In this document: positions 34,501-43,463 of the stretch, in pieces
Numbering within the stretch: position 1 is the stretch's first letter
How the letters are laid out: each line of letters begins with the position of its first letter
Source of the DNA: Corydoras sp. C115
Lineage: Eukaryota; Chordata; Actinopteri; Siluriformes; Callichthyidae
Length of the DNA: 64,000 nt
Reading direction: 5' to 3'
Assembly (NCBI GenBank): GCA_019802505.1
Contig: JAFMOC010000007.1
Coordinates: 7,512,501 to 7,576,500 of the forward strand
Program-made: the position numbers and the translations under genes
Notes under the pieces: generated by a model
Database searches by the model: none
Told to the model about the DNA's origin: nothing
The model's input: only the letters and a program-made list of their open reading frames with translations

Positions 34501-37500
34501 CCTGAACCAGTTTCATGTGAAAGACCGAATGACCCGCCAGCAGTTCTTCCACCTTAATTTGCTGGAGCCAAAGTCAACAAGCATAGTATTACCAAACGGT
34601 ATTTACAAAATGTTGCTGTACCATATGGCTAAAAGTATTTGGACAACTGACAATTGACACCCACATTATCTGGTTTAACATCCGGTGTTCCATTTTAACT
34701 TAAAGTAAAATTTGTATGATTTAGATAAAACCATGCACTTTGTAAACGTTAAAAAGAAAATGACTTTTCCCAAACCACAAAGGTGAAAACGTATTGTGAC
34801 ATCAAGGCCGTATTGGACTTTTCTGGGACTAAGTTCAATGACTACTCATTTGATCATTTAGCAGATGCTTTTATCCAAAGAAACTTACAAGGTGAGCACA
34901 GGGTTAATCACAACATCCCTGAAGCAATGAGGGTTAAGGGCCTTGCTCAAGAACCCACACTGGTAACTTCAGTAGACCTGGGATTTGAACCCCCCTACCT
35001 TCAGATTGATAGCCCAATGCCCTAACCACTGAGCCTAATTCACTGCAATGTTGTACTGGCTGCTGTTGTGTGTGTGATCAGGTAAATAATAAATTAGCAA
35101 TTGTGTATAGTTGTGTGTTTACAATTCAGACTGCTTTCAATTTTCCACTTGCCATCAATATGAGGCAAGAAATTTGTAGTTCAACACGAGTCTAAAAGAC
35201 TTTTGAATAAAATGCTGAACTGAGCAATATTCCTGTTGTAATGTTTTACCATTGACATTACCCTTATTAACAATCTTAGTACAGACTTTAAAAAGCTGAA
35301 GAGTGTCCTTATGCTTTTAGACATATATGTACTGAACAAAGCTGAACATTTAATATAATAGTATGATGGTGTATACTATAAAATATAATAATTGAAATAA
35401 TTCTGACAATTTTCCTTATAGGAAAGTCCTGCAGTGAACCAACATCACCGGTACACAATCATTACACTTTCAAGATGAACATTCTATTTGCATTAGATCC
35501 TTTATATAGTGTTTTCTCATGTTTATAACTTTAAATATTGATGTGTTTTGTCTATGTTGAAAGCTGGAGTCCATTGTCAATCAGGGTAAACTGGACCTTA
35601 TAATGCACCCTGTAGTGCTAAAGCTCATTGATATCAAATGGAATGTTTATGGCAGGTAAATTAAAATACATTTTCTTCTTATAAACATTTTACATGTTCT
35701 CATCCCATATTCTATTGCTATTTCTGTTGATTTTTCATAGACTCGGTGCATGGATTCTCTTGCTCCTTAATTTTTTATTTATTGTTTCATGGACCATTGT
35801 GGCTATATCTGTATCTGTTTCACCAGCAGAAGGCAAACGCTATGTTTTCCCTCAGGTAAGCCACAGGGGGAAAAATGTGCTGTAGAAAGTTTACTGAAGC
35901 ATACCTGCTGTACCTTTTATGCTTTCACCAGTAAAAACATATTTGGGAACTTAAATTATGCACTATAGATATGAAGTTCAATTAAAAATTATAGACTATG
36001 TAAATATAAATAACATGTCAAAACTAAACTACAATAATACATGTACAATTTAATTCATCCCATAATGTTCAAATGCACTTAGTCAGGAATTACTAAACAT
36101 GTAAAAACAGCATAATAACAGGGCAGATACACCCAGGACAGGGTGCAAACTTATCATCAGGCACACTCATTCTAATTCTAAGTTGAAGTTTTTTTAATGT
36201 AATAGTACATTGTCATAAAGCAACTTTACAGTGTTATAAGCCTTCAAACCCTCAAAGGGCAAGCTGAAGTGACAATGGCAAGAAAAAAACTACCTGTTAT
36301 GTTGTTATTTTAATGAAGAAACCTTGGTAGGACCAAGGCTTAGTGAGGGACTCATCCTCCTTGAGCAGCGGGGCAGCATGAACAGTGTAGGACAGCCATG
36401 TACATAGAGATTGTGCTGTACATAATATATGCAAAACACTGTAGGCGCAACTTTAACTACAGTGTTTCCTCCATGTATAGGACTGGTGGCGTGTGTTGGT
36501 GGTGGTGATAGCCCTAGGGTTAACTGTGCTGGAGGTATACAGGGAGGTGATGGAGATTCTATGCTCTATTAAAAAACTGAACAATTGGAAGCTGTGGTGT
36601 GAACAGAGGCTAAGAGAAGATTTGACATGCACTCACCCCATGTGGCCAGAGGTAATGTTAAAATATCTTAAAAAGTGTGGCAGTAGATAAATAGTTTTAT
36701 CATTAATATATGTAGGCTCACTGATATTCCCTAGAAGAAACAAAATCAGCACATAATTCTTTTCATTCAGGTGCCTTCAACTTTTGTAGCCTCCTTGAGA
36801 TTGTTTAAGGGTTCTGAAACAATGCCAATATGTAACATTAGATTAAAACTATATTTATTTGATCCTGGTTTTTGGTTAGTCTCCATAGATACTGAGTCAG
36901 ATCATTGGTTTCAGACTTTGTAAGTCTCTCAGACTCAGACTTAGAAAAGTTAATGATCAAAACTGCTGTTTTTTAACCACTTAACACAATCAACCTGAGA
37001 GCCCTCTTAGCCGAGTGCTCTGCAGGATCTGACGTTTTAGTTATGATAAATGAGACTTTTTGACACTGTTGCCTTGGCTTGCTTTTCAGAGATTCAGGTT
37101 TTAAAAAATTGTAAAGCTAAGATAAAGCAAAAGCATTACTGTTAAGCTGTATTCATAATTAAAATTGATTAAATTTCAGAAACTGGTCCATTACGAAAAT
37201 TTAGTTCTTCAAGGGGAATACAGAAAAACATTCTGTATTCAAAGTTTTGCTCAGTTGTTCTTGCAGTTTTATGGATTTTGTGTAACATTTTTTTATTTTG
37301 TATACATTTTTATTAATTCATTCATTTTTTCTAAAGGAACATCACTACTTAGAAGAGCAGCTCAAGTTACTTCACAACCTGAATGGGAGCTACTCAAAAG
37401 ATTATTGGTACAAATTAAAAATGCTAATCCATATAGTGAATATTTTATTTCGACAGCTTTAATCTGTCTAATTTTATTAATTTCTATAGGAATATATTTG

Positions 37501-40500
37501 ATTGGCTTGTGTACATATTACTGGTAATGGTTTTGAGTGTGCACCTGGCTGATGTTTACCTGGTCTCCAGTACACTCCGACTGTATAGCCTCCGTGTCTC
37601 TGCTGTGACTGTTATCTTCCTCTGGCTAAGGCTGATGAAACATGTCAGAGCATTTAGGTAACAACCGTCGCGGGGGAGAAGTTCCCCTAGGCCATCCAGG
37701 GGAGAACATTTCGGGCGCTGGGCAGATACACCCAGGACAGTGTGCCAATCTATCGCTGGTCACACTCACTCACATAGACACACACAAACACACTCTATAT
37801 GGGTCAATTTGGAGAATTCAGTTGACCTTCAGCCATGTTTTTGGACTGTGGGAGGAAACCGGAGAATCTGGAGAAAACCCATGCAGACACGGCTGAGAGG
37901 CCAACGTGCTAACCACTAAGCCACTGTGCTGCCTAGGAAACATCCATAATTCTTTCATTTGCTTTCATTTCAATTCATAGTATGAAATTGTTTTTTCATA
38001 TATATTTAATCAGTATATAAAACATAGATGTTAAAACACTCTCATGCTCAGTACTATTTTGTTTCACCGCAAACAGTCTTTTTTAGTACTTCAATAACTG
38101 CAGGGCATGCAGTAATAAAAAAAAACTTTACATGATTGAAAAATACTGTAAAAACTGCACACTACTGCATACAATTGTCAATCATTACTGCACCACTTGG
38201 GGCTTACTATGCAGTATATGGCAATTATGTTGTAATATGCTATTCTAACAGTTCAATGATTTGGCATTAAAGTACCATCTGGTAGAAGTTGATGACTTGT
38301 TATCTCACAGTGTCTTATTAATAATAGAAACACCTTGTCAGTGTCTAAACCACCACCCAGGTTCTTGGGTTTCACTCCTCCTCGCCTCAGTACCCATAAC
38401 ATTAGCTCACCATTACAGTAACAATTAAAAGTTGAGTCTCAAAGCTTTATTCGCCATATGCAAAAATATTGATTCTTTCTACCTTAGTGTGTTTTTATGA
38501 CTGATGTGTTTTCTACTCTGTATTTCTTTTATTTTCTGTATTATAATTCCATGATTAAACTTGTCATAAAATAAGTATAATATCCCTATTCAATCCTCAG
38601 GTTTATGGGCCCCTTCATTGTCATGCTGGGAAAGATAGTAGGTGATGTTTTGTGCTTCCTTTTTTTATATGCAGAAATCTATGTCCCATACGCCTGTGCA
38701 TTCTGGATCGTATTTGGAGGTAAAGTTAATAAAAAAAATTTGAGTAGTCTTTTGTGAGTGATGTGTTGTAATAAATGAGAAATTTTCACACTGTATTAAT
38801 TCAGTATGACAAATCACTACTGCAGGAGTGTCATGATTATACAGTAGCTCAGGAAATACCACTGCGCATTCAGGGCATTTTGGCAGGCACAGTTGGCAGC
38901 TTCTGCTGGGTGAATTGGGGCTGAATCAAGGGGTCCATTATGCCATTGCTTCAGTGACCTCTATTGGCTGTTTAAAGCCTAAGTACTGAAACAGGGTAAT
39001 GTTAAAACTAGATTTTAGCACCTAAATGTGTGTTTGATGGTTTATACAGAAACCTGCAGCTGCTGTGGTGAAAAAGCTTTAGTGTTTTGTTGCAGAATGT
39101 GTGAAAATGACTAAATCTGACAATAGTAAATTAATTTGTCATTTTCACATTTGCTACATCACTGTAAATCTGGTCAATATTCCAGTTACTTGACATTCCT
39201 GAATTGCATATACTTTACACTTGGGGTTCAAGTAGGTTCATGTTATTTTTTTGTATTTTGTAACATCCAATCTTAAATTTTAATATGATGCATTGTAAGA
39301 TGCCCTGGTAATAAGTGGCATTTTTTCAAATGTAGAATATTTAGATGCTAATTTCCAAAGAGGTTTTGCAGAGATAATTTAATCTAACAATTTAAGATGA
39401 CTATTATTAAAAACTTTGTGGAAAATAAGGGCTTATTTGAAATAAAATATCTTAATGTATAATATTACTGTACTATTATGTATACATATAATGTAGGTAT
39501 TTATAATATAACTATGTAAATTATGTGCTACATACGACCGAATACAGCCAAATCATCGTTTTGTTTATTTATATAAATTTAGTGACTAAAGTGGATTTTG
39601 CTCAATTTATTAGCAAGACGATTGACATGGTTGTTTGCACAATGCATCATTATGGCATTATTAATATAATACTGTCATATTTCAATGCAATTAAAGAATG
39701 TTAGCTCCTCTTAACTGTATTGCTTGTTGCAGGCTTGGCATCTGTGCCCAGTATGGAGACAGTGCCACGGATGCTCTATAGCCTGTACCGAATAACACTA
39801 GTGGATGATTATGAGTTTGATGCCATGGTGGATGTGGATTCGATAATGGCTCATTTGCTCTGTGGTACATTTCTGGCCCTATCTGCTGTACTTTGTGTCA
39901 ACCTGATGATTGCTCTGTTGTCTGACACCTTTCAAAGGTATAAGAGCCCATTATAAATGCCTACTAGCTAGTAAAAGATCATTGGTAATTTGTTTAAGCT
40001 TTCTGTGCATTCATTTTACAGAGTATATGACAATGCACTGGCCAATGCAGTGATGCAACAAGCATCCATAATTTTACAGGTTGAGGAGTCCATGCCTCGT
40101 CTGAGGCATTTCTTTGATAAGCAGTACATCCATAACTACTGTGCCCCACTTGGTGAGTTTTATGAGGATGTCATTAGTACAGACCCAAATCACCATAAAG
40201 AAATGAAGAAGCTTGCAGCAGAAATTAAGGTATTATATTTACAATATTTTTACAGTAACCGAAAGTCGTGGTGGTATGGTGGCGTAGTGGTTAGCACGTT
40301 CGCCACACAGCGCTGGGGATCCAGGTTCGAATCCCAATCTGGGTGGAGTTATCCGATATCCCTGAATTGCCCCAGGAATGGATTGGCCCCTTGTCCTGGG
40401 TGTAACTGCCCAGTGCCCGATACATTCTTCCCTGGTTGGGCATAGGGGACCCCCCCCCACCTTAGTAGAGGATTGCCTTAGTAGAGGATTAAGCGAGAGA

Positions 40501-41382
40501 TGAGTTGTTATGAAAGTCTAGTTATTTATATCTATATTTCTAGAGAGTAGGATATGTATTTGTTAAACACTTTATTAGTTAAACACAATTTTGTCAATCA
40601 TAGTTTACTGATTAATTAATCTGAAATTTAATAGTGTCCTAGTTTTTATTTACTTATTTATTTTTATTTAGAGTTTAAATTGGGTCATGAACCAAATAAT
40701 TTCTGTCTACATCTGGTCATTTTTCTGTTTAATTTCCACTTTCCAGTCTTTCATGAGATGAAGGTTAACAGTTGTGTATGGCAACAGTTACAGTGGGTTA
40801 ATGTTTCGCTAGTAAAATGTTTTATAGGTGTAAATTCATGTTGGGTGTTCCTCAGCTGGCAGCTCTCTTTGTGGTTTATTTGTACAGGATACTTTAAATG
40901 AATATTTGGCCATTCAGAAAGAAGCCAAGCTACTCAGCAGCACAACCCCTAATGAAAACAGTAATACATCTACAAGGTAAGTTTATTTTGGATTTTTTTA
41001 ATGCTGCCATTTTATACATTTTAGATTTGGATTTGACTGTAAGCTTTGAATATGATGACTAAAACTATTCACAGAAGGAATAGTGCATCACTGTTACATA
41101 CAGAACAGTTCACTAGTATATCAAGAATTAAGCAGGATCAACAGCAGCAGGATCAACAGCAACAGTGTCTGGACCTGCAAGACTTAAGAGAAGATGTAAA
41201 AACACTACAAGCTCAAATTCAGCAACTGATTCAGTTAAAACTTTTATGTAAGTGTCCGGTGTGGATCAATCCCCTTAATTAAAAGGTTTAATGATGAGAC
41301 AAATCATGTGCAATTTAGATTTTGTGTAAAAGACTAATTTTACCCAGCTATTTCTATGTTTACAGCAGCTGAGGTACAGTAG
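26512..41382 (+). CDS. Ankyrin-repeat TRP-type cation channel, orphan subfamily, 20 exons, ~804 aa
   Basis: Twenty exons with consistent phases and canonical GT-AG borders give one 2415 nt reading frame, with an in-frame TGA upstream of the first ATG. Domain order: a basic N-terminus (1-113), about five ankyrin repeats (~114-290), a pre-S1 segment with HPVVLKLIDIKWNVYGR (~344-360), S1 (~362-385), S2 (~399-420), S3 (~483-505), S4 (~515-532), S5 (~540-572), a pore loop around PRMLYSLYRITLVDDYEF, S6 ending NLMIALLSDTFQRVYDNA (~625-648), a TRP-like helix ending ILQVEESMP, and a Q-rich coiled coil (~765-800). The fold should be a plasma- or endo-membrane tetrameric cation channel. The family call is solid; the subfamily is not. 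The S6/TRP-helix pattern recalls TRPV and the pre-S1 pattern recalls TRPA-type channels, but there are far fewer ankyrins than in TRPA1 or TRPN1. Ligand and ion selectivity cannot be read from the sequence. Confidence 0.88.
26590..27809. other. TRP-like intron 1, one unexplained minus-strand frame
   Basis: The stretch 27359-27601 is open for 80 codons on the minus strand and contains MIISVPGSKPPWGE. I do not recognise it, and no splice or domain context supports it as a gene. Confidence 0.3.
27823..28215 (-). repeat. tRNA-derived SINE, copy G
   Basis: Complete minus-strand copy with perfect 13 bp duplications CATCCCAAATATT (27810-27822, 28216-28228). A short internal duplication of the CACTCTATATGGGGC segment makes it longer than its sisters. 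Confidence 0.93.
28255..28670. repeat. Internally inverted dispersed repeat, copy 4, with (TA)n expansion
   Basis: CCATTTTATCAGTTTCAATT and CAGAGCTGAGAATAATCCAC at left and TAGTAAGTGGAACTAATAAA and GGAGGTGGACCTAATAAAAC at right fit the family. A (TA)n of about 75 bp sits in the middle. It lies in TRP-like intron 1. Confidence 0.65.
28461..28534. repeat. (TA)n microsatellite
   Basis: About 74 bp of TA inside the inverted repeat copy 4. Confidence 0.97.
28851..28971 (+). CDS. TRP-like channel exon 2, basic N-terminal segment
   Basis: The exon is open in the required phase and codes a tail rich in arginine and lysine (RGRWKRAARRCLRKRQS). The acceptor (tatgagcag) has a poor pyrimidine tract, so the left border is less sure. 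Donor gtactc, phase 1. Confidence 0.6.
29467..30370. mobile_element. LTR-like GC-rich block, ~904 bp
   Basis: The block begins TGTTATGAGTC and is bounded by GTAGC on both sides (29462-29466, 30371-30375), a possible 5 bp target duplication. It stands out by high GC, CpG content and a 70 bp purine run around 30016-30085. If instead the right end is taken at TGTAGCA (30376), the element has TG...CA ends but no duplication. No coding domain is recognisable. An LTR or part of one is the best guess. It lies in intron 2 of the TRP-like gene. Confidence 0.45.
30930..31276 (-). repeat. tRNA-derived SINE, copy H
   Basis: Complete minus-strand copy with perfect 13 bp duplications AGCACTTATTATT (30917-30929, 31277-31289), in intron 2 of the TRP-like gene. 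Confidence 0.93.
31633..31772 (+). CDS. TRP-like channel exon 3, pre-ankyrin region
   Basis: The exon codes a charged helical segment (KGLAYEEDALDRANKEQQLD) before the first ankyrin repeat. Phase 1 in, phase 0 out; donor gttaga. Confidence 0.75.
31896..31982 (+). CDS. TRP-like channel exon 4, ankyrin repeat
   Basis: Twenty-nine codons with an ankyrin signature (ILTDGANPNSADKYGQTALH). Acceptor tgctgcag, donor gtaaga, phase 0 both sides. Intron 3 is only 123 bp. Confidence 0.9.
32024..32752 (+). repeat. tRNA-derived SINE, copy I, split by a nested insertion
   Basis: The head half (32024-32119) and tail half (32500-32752) of one plus-strand SINE are separated by about 380 bp of unrelated DNA. 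CATGTTCTCCCC at the left break and CATGCTCTCCCC at the right look like the target duplication of the insertion. Confidence 0.8.
32120..32499. mobile_element. Unidentified element nested in SINE copy I
   Basis: The insert is flanked by an imperfect 12 bp duplication. It has an AATAAA 25 bp before its right end but no long A-tail. About 85 bp of it (32240-32325) resembles 18243-18330, so it belongs to a dispersed family. No coding domain recognised. Confidence 0.5.
33154..33304 (+). CDS. TRP-like channel exon 5, ankyrin repeats
   Basis: The exon codes the rest of one repeat and a second repeat (FLERGADILRPDAFGVTPLH then VAAALDYEDMLLFLLEKG). Phase 0 in, phase 1 out; the following intron is 113 bp. 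Confidence 0.92.
33418..33579 (+). CDS. TRP-like channel exon 6, ankyrin repeats
   Basis: Contains the canonical repeat core HTPLHFAAKNDAIGAIQILL followed by RNGADIAAHDYKQRTPLQLA. Acceptor tatacag, donor gtaaag, phase 1 in and out. Confidence 0.93.
34285..34394 (+). CDS. TRP-like channel exon 7, last ankyrin repeat
   Basis: Codes DRSEAAHLLLDFGADAGVQD and a weak half repeat ending KMTSV. The acceptor (aaatgaag) is purine-rich and weak, but the phase joins exactly. Donor gtaagg. Confidence 0.85.
34490..34598 (+). CDS. TRP-like channel exon 8, linker
   Basis: The acceptor is the second AG in tcagcacag; only that one keeps the frame open. It codes ANLALNQFHVKDRMTRQQFF and a proline-containing linker toward the membrane domain. 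Intron 7 is only 95 bp. Confidence 0.8.
34832..35040 (-). repeat. Second tRNA-like SINE family, minus copy
   Basis: The inverse of the family: tail motif TTTAGCAGATGCTTTTATCC first, then GGGCCTTGCTCAAG, then the inverted B-box and a head near 35020-35040. It lies in intron 8 of the TRP-like gene. Confidence 0.82.
35422..35450 (+). CDS. TRP-like channel exon 9, 29 nt microexon
   Basis: A 29 nt exon (GKSCSEPTSP) between tttccttatag and gtacac. It is required to bridge phase 1 of exon 8 to phase 0 of exon 10; skipping it would shift the frame, which supports it. Confidence 0.65.
35564..35655 (+). CDS. TRP-like channel exon 10, pre-S1
   Basis: Codes LESIVNQGKLDLIMHPVVLK and the IKWNVYGR motif, the HP...KW pre-S1 pattern typical of ankyrin-bearing TRP channels. 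Donor gtaaat, phase 2. Confidence 0.92.
35741..35855 (+). CDS. TRP-like channel exon 11, S1
   Basis: Codes a hydrophobic run of about 24 residues (GAWILLLLNFLFIVSWTIVA, then ISVSV) taken as S1, then a polar loop. Intron 10 is only 85 bp; donor gtaagc. Confidence 0.93.
36190..36425 (+). repeat. Dispersed repeat family R, copy 2
   Basis: Same order of motifs as 7875-8110 (GGGCAAGCTGAAGTGACAAT, GCAAGAAAAAAACTACCTGT, GGACTCATCCTCC). It lies directly before TRP-like exon 12. Confidence 0.65.
36481..36651 (+). CDS. TRP-like channel exon 12, S2 and S2-S3 linker
   Basis: Opens with DWWRVLVVVIALGLTVLEVY, the S2 helix, then a charged linker with KLNNWKLWCEQRLRED. Phase 0 on both sides; donor gtaatg. 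Confidence 0.93.
37337..37407 (+). CDS. TRP-like channel exon 13, S2-S3 linker
   Basis: Seventy-one nt coding EHHYLEEQLKLLHNLNGSYS and KDY. Acceptor ttttctaaag, donor gtacaa, phase 2 out. The intron to exon 14 is 82 bp. Confidence 0.82.
37490..37657 (+). CDS. TRP-like channel exon 14, S3 and S4
   Basis: Codes FDWLVYILLVMVLSVHLADV (S3) and VSAVTVIFLWLRLMKHVRAF (S4). The donor gtaaca is followed within about ten bases by a minus-strand SINE. Confidence 0.94.
37666..37937 (-). repeat. tRNA-derived SINE, copy J
   Basis: Minus-strand copy lacking the tail repeat. It begins about nine bases after the donor of TRP-like exon 14, so the intron starts with only GTAACAACC of unique sequence. Confidence 0.87.
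38601..38719 (+). CDS. TRP-like channel exon 15, S5
   Basis: Codes FMGPFIVMLGKIVGDVLCFL, more hydrophobic residues, and FWIVFGG at the S5-pore boundary, a pattern shared with TRP channels. Phase 2 in, phase 1 out. Confidence 0.95.
38720..39732. other. TRP-like intron 15, nothing recognised
   Basis: AT-rich intron without recognisable repeats. Confidence 0.55.
39733..39937 (+). CDS. TRP-like channel exon 16, pore loop and S6
   Basis: Codes the pore helix and filter region (RMLYSLYRITLVDDYEFDAM) and S6 (LSAVLCVNLMIALLSDTFQ). Adjacent aspartates in the filter region suggest cation passage; this is an inference. Donor gtataa, phase 2. Confidence 0.95.
40022..40229 (+). CDS. TRP-like channel exon 17, TRP helix and C-terminal domain
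   Basis: Codes VYDNALANAVMQQASIILQV followed by EESMPRLRHFF, equivalent to the post-S6 TRP helix, then a conserved-looking cytosolic segment ending KKLAAEIK. A SINE starts about 35 bp after the donor. Confidence 0.94.
40263..40507 (+). repeat. tRNA-derived SINE, copy K
   Basis: Plus-strand copy with head GGTGGCGTAGTGGTTAGCAC and B-box GGTTCGAATCC. The central part is deleted. GAAAGTC occurs on both sides as a possible short duplication. It starts about 35 bp after TRP-like exon 17. Confidence 0.85.
40888..40976 (+). CDS. TRP-like channel exon 18, cytosolic C-terminus
   Basis: Codes DTLNEYLAIQKEAKLLSSTT and a polar Asn/Ser/Thr-rich end. Acceptor tttgtacag, donor gtaagt, phase 2. Confidence 0.88.
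41075..41247 (+). CDS. TRP-like channel exon 19, Q-rich coiled coil
   Basis: Codes a glutamine-rich helix (IKQDQQQQDQQQQCLDLQDL) running into heptad-like LREDVKTLQAQIQQLIQLK, a likely tetramerisation coiled coil. A strong gtaagt at 41248 suggests splicing to exon 20; if it is retained, the frame reads on to a stop at 41280-41282. Confidence 0.85.
41366..41382 (+). CDS. TRP-like channel exon 20, last five codons
   Basis: After tttacag the frame gives SAEVQ (the first Ser codon is split with exon 19) and stops at TAG 41380-41382. A NAGNAG acceptor (acagcag) could drop the alanine. The 3' UTR probably extends to an AATAAA at 41910-41915. Confidence 0.6.
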
Positions 41383-41909
41383 TGTCCTGGGGGTCCTGTG
41401 TGAAGAATCTCGTGAGTGACCCATTGCATCAGCTAGTCTGGATTTTGGGCTCCACTACAGATTTATTCATTTTGCCTTCTCACTTTGAAAAATCTTTGGT
41501 TTACAGATTTGCCTTAATTTTTTGAGGCTTTTGCACACCTTTATGAAGAAACGCAATGTTTATACACCTTAAATTGTAAAGATATTTTCAGGCATGGAGG
41601 AAAGTTAATGCTCTTTATGTTTTATGATTTTACTTATGATTATATAAAAATATATCATACAAAATAGCTTATCACTAAAGATGTTAGAAATAAGGTCAAT
41701 GCAGACTCAGATGAATAACAACCCATTCCAAATGACATATCATTGTTTATTAAAAAAAAAAAAAGTTCAAAATTTTGATACAGTTGGTGAGAAATGAAGA
41801 ATTAAGTGTTAAGTTGGTAAATAGCAGTCATGTTTAATACCCATTATTAATGAATCATCAGCAAATGTAAACATCTATGTAAAAGAATCTGTTTGGTCAG
41901 TTTGTCAGT

Positions 41910-41915
41910 AATAAA
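41910..41915 (+). terminator. Candidate polyadenylation signal of the TRP-like gene
   Basis: AATAAA about 530 bp after the predicted stop. Position only; not proven. Confidence 0.35.
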
Positions 41916-42467
41916 TATTTGGGCCAGTGTATAAAATGCTGTTTTTTAATCCCAGGTGTGAAAACTGGTAATGTGACACTTTAACCCAAAAATTTAACCC
42001 AGGACCTTTTTACTGTGACAGCACTAACAACAGTGCCATCTTGACAGTGCCAATTTTTTTTGTTATAATTGTGTTTTTTACATATGAATTAGCAACTCTT
42101 AAAATAAGTTTGGTTGTCTGGTATAAATAATAAAATGCAACACAAAAGAAAGGAAAATAAATAACTGCATACTGGTCTCCAGTATGTTTACTGGAGACCA
42201 GGAACTGATAGAAACTGATAGAACTGATAGAAAAGTCACTATGCATTTAGTCGAAAGATATAGTCAAATTTACACTTTTTTATTTACTTTTAATATTTAA
42301 TAAGAGAAACATGACTGGAAGAAAACTGAAAAATTAAGGATTCAAGATTGGGGTAAAAACATTGGGGTAAAAAAACGTTCATGAGAAAAACAGGGGCAAA
42401 GGGCTAATAAAGAAGAAAGCTAATGAATACAGTGAGATCTCATTTACATTTGACTAATGTAAAAGTT

Positions 42468-42817
42468 GGCGGCACGGTGGCTTAGTGGTTAGCACGTTCG
42501 CCTCTCAGCGCTAGGGATTCCCGGTTCGAATCCCCATCTGGGTGGAGTTTCCATGTTCTCCCCGTGTCCGCGTGGGTTTCCTCCGGGTTCTCCGGTTTCC
42601 TCCCACAGTCCAAAAACATGGATCAAGTTAATTGAATTCTCAAAATTGCCCCATATAGAGTGTGTGTGTGTGAGTGAGTGTGTGCCCAGCGATGGATTGG
42701 CGCCCTGTCCTGGGTCTATCTGCCCAGCGCCCGAGACGTTCTCCCCTGGATGGGCATGGGGAACCCCCCGCGACCCTAGTAGAGGATAAAGCGGGAGATA
42801 ATGAATGAATGAATGAA
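42468..42817 (+). repeat. tRNA-derived SINE, copy L, full length reference copy
   Basis: Complete 350 bp copy with perfect 13 bp duplications TAATGTAAAAGTT (42455-42467, 42818-42830). It shows an A-box-like TGGCTTAGTGGTTAGCAC, the B-box GGTTCGAATCC, a non-tRNA body and an (AATG)n tail. It lies between the TRP-like gene and ubr2. Confidence 0.95.
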
Positions 42818-43020
42818 TAATGTAAAAGTTCATGACAGCATAAACAAGCAGTGGTTTTAATGATGATGTGGAAATAGTGGATAGTTTTATGTTTTGGTTG
42901 GATGATCTCATGAGAAATTGTCTTAAAAGACAACTTAGAAATTGGTTTTGTCAAATGAAACTTATAAATTCCATGACAATAAAAAACAACACAATCCAAA
43001 GTAACTGACGCTGAAGCCCG

Positions 43021-43044
43021 TATCGTATCGTATCGTATCGTATA
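43021..43044. repeat. (CGTAT)n minisatellite
   Basis: Four to five CGTAT units, about 330 bp upstream of ubr2. Confidence 0.9.
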
Positions 43045-43249
43045 TCTTATCATTATAAACACACTATGAAATAAAACAATTAATTGTTGAAGAGCAAAAA
43101 GACTGAAAACTTATCACCGGGAAAGTGATCATGAACTTGCAATGCATATATTTACACATGTTCGTTCATCTTTAATTAAACATGCTATTGCTCACTGCGT
43201 TTCCTAAAGTTTTTGTAAATGTAAATAGAATTTGATGTGTGATTGTTGC

Positions 43250-43379
43250 ACACTGTCGCGTGTTTGGTGAGGATGCGCACAGCAGCTGGGACACGCTCTC
43301 GTTAGTCAGCTAAAAAGTTTGCATTTCGGAAGCGAGTGATTTCCGTTTCCGGCGCTTCAGCTCATCAGTGAAGTGAATC
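43250..43379 (+). promoter_or_regulatory. ubr2 promoter and 5' UTR region, CpG-rich with ETS-like sites
   Basis: CpG density rises sharply around the ubr2 start in an otherwise AT-rich area. CGGAAG (about 43328) and TTCCGG (about 43346) are ETS-type motifs. There is no obvious TATA box. The start codon lies in an ATGGCGGCG context resembling a YY1-type promoter motif. Function is inferred. Confidence 0.55.
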
Positions 43380-43463
43380 ATGGCGGCGTCACAAACTGAT
43401 TGTGAGGCACCGTCCGCGCTCTGTGCTGAATTCCTCAGTTTCTCTGCTAAGGACACTGCTGCG
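43380..43463 (+). CDS. ubr2: ubr2 exon 1 (start codon)
   Basis: Twenty-eight codons beginning MAASQTDCEAPSALCAEFLS, donor gtaagc, phase 0. The N-terminal segment is variable in the family; the start is supported by the upstream in-frame stop and the CpG-rich setting. Confidence 0.88.

Noticed and set aside
37165..37527. 120-codon frame overlapping TRP-like exons 13 and 14
   Set aside because: It runs through intron sequence and uses another frame than the exon phases; the real coding parts are 37337-37407 and 37490-37657.
26512..41382. Assignment of the channel to TRPA1 or TRPN1
   Set aside because: Those have about 16 and 29 ankyrin repeats; only about five are found, and the phases leave no gap for more.
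42468..42560. tRNA gene in the SINE heads
   Set aside because: A-box and B-box-like parts are present, but no complete cloverleaf with matching anticodon stem could be made, and the copies have SINE bodies and target duplications.
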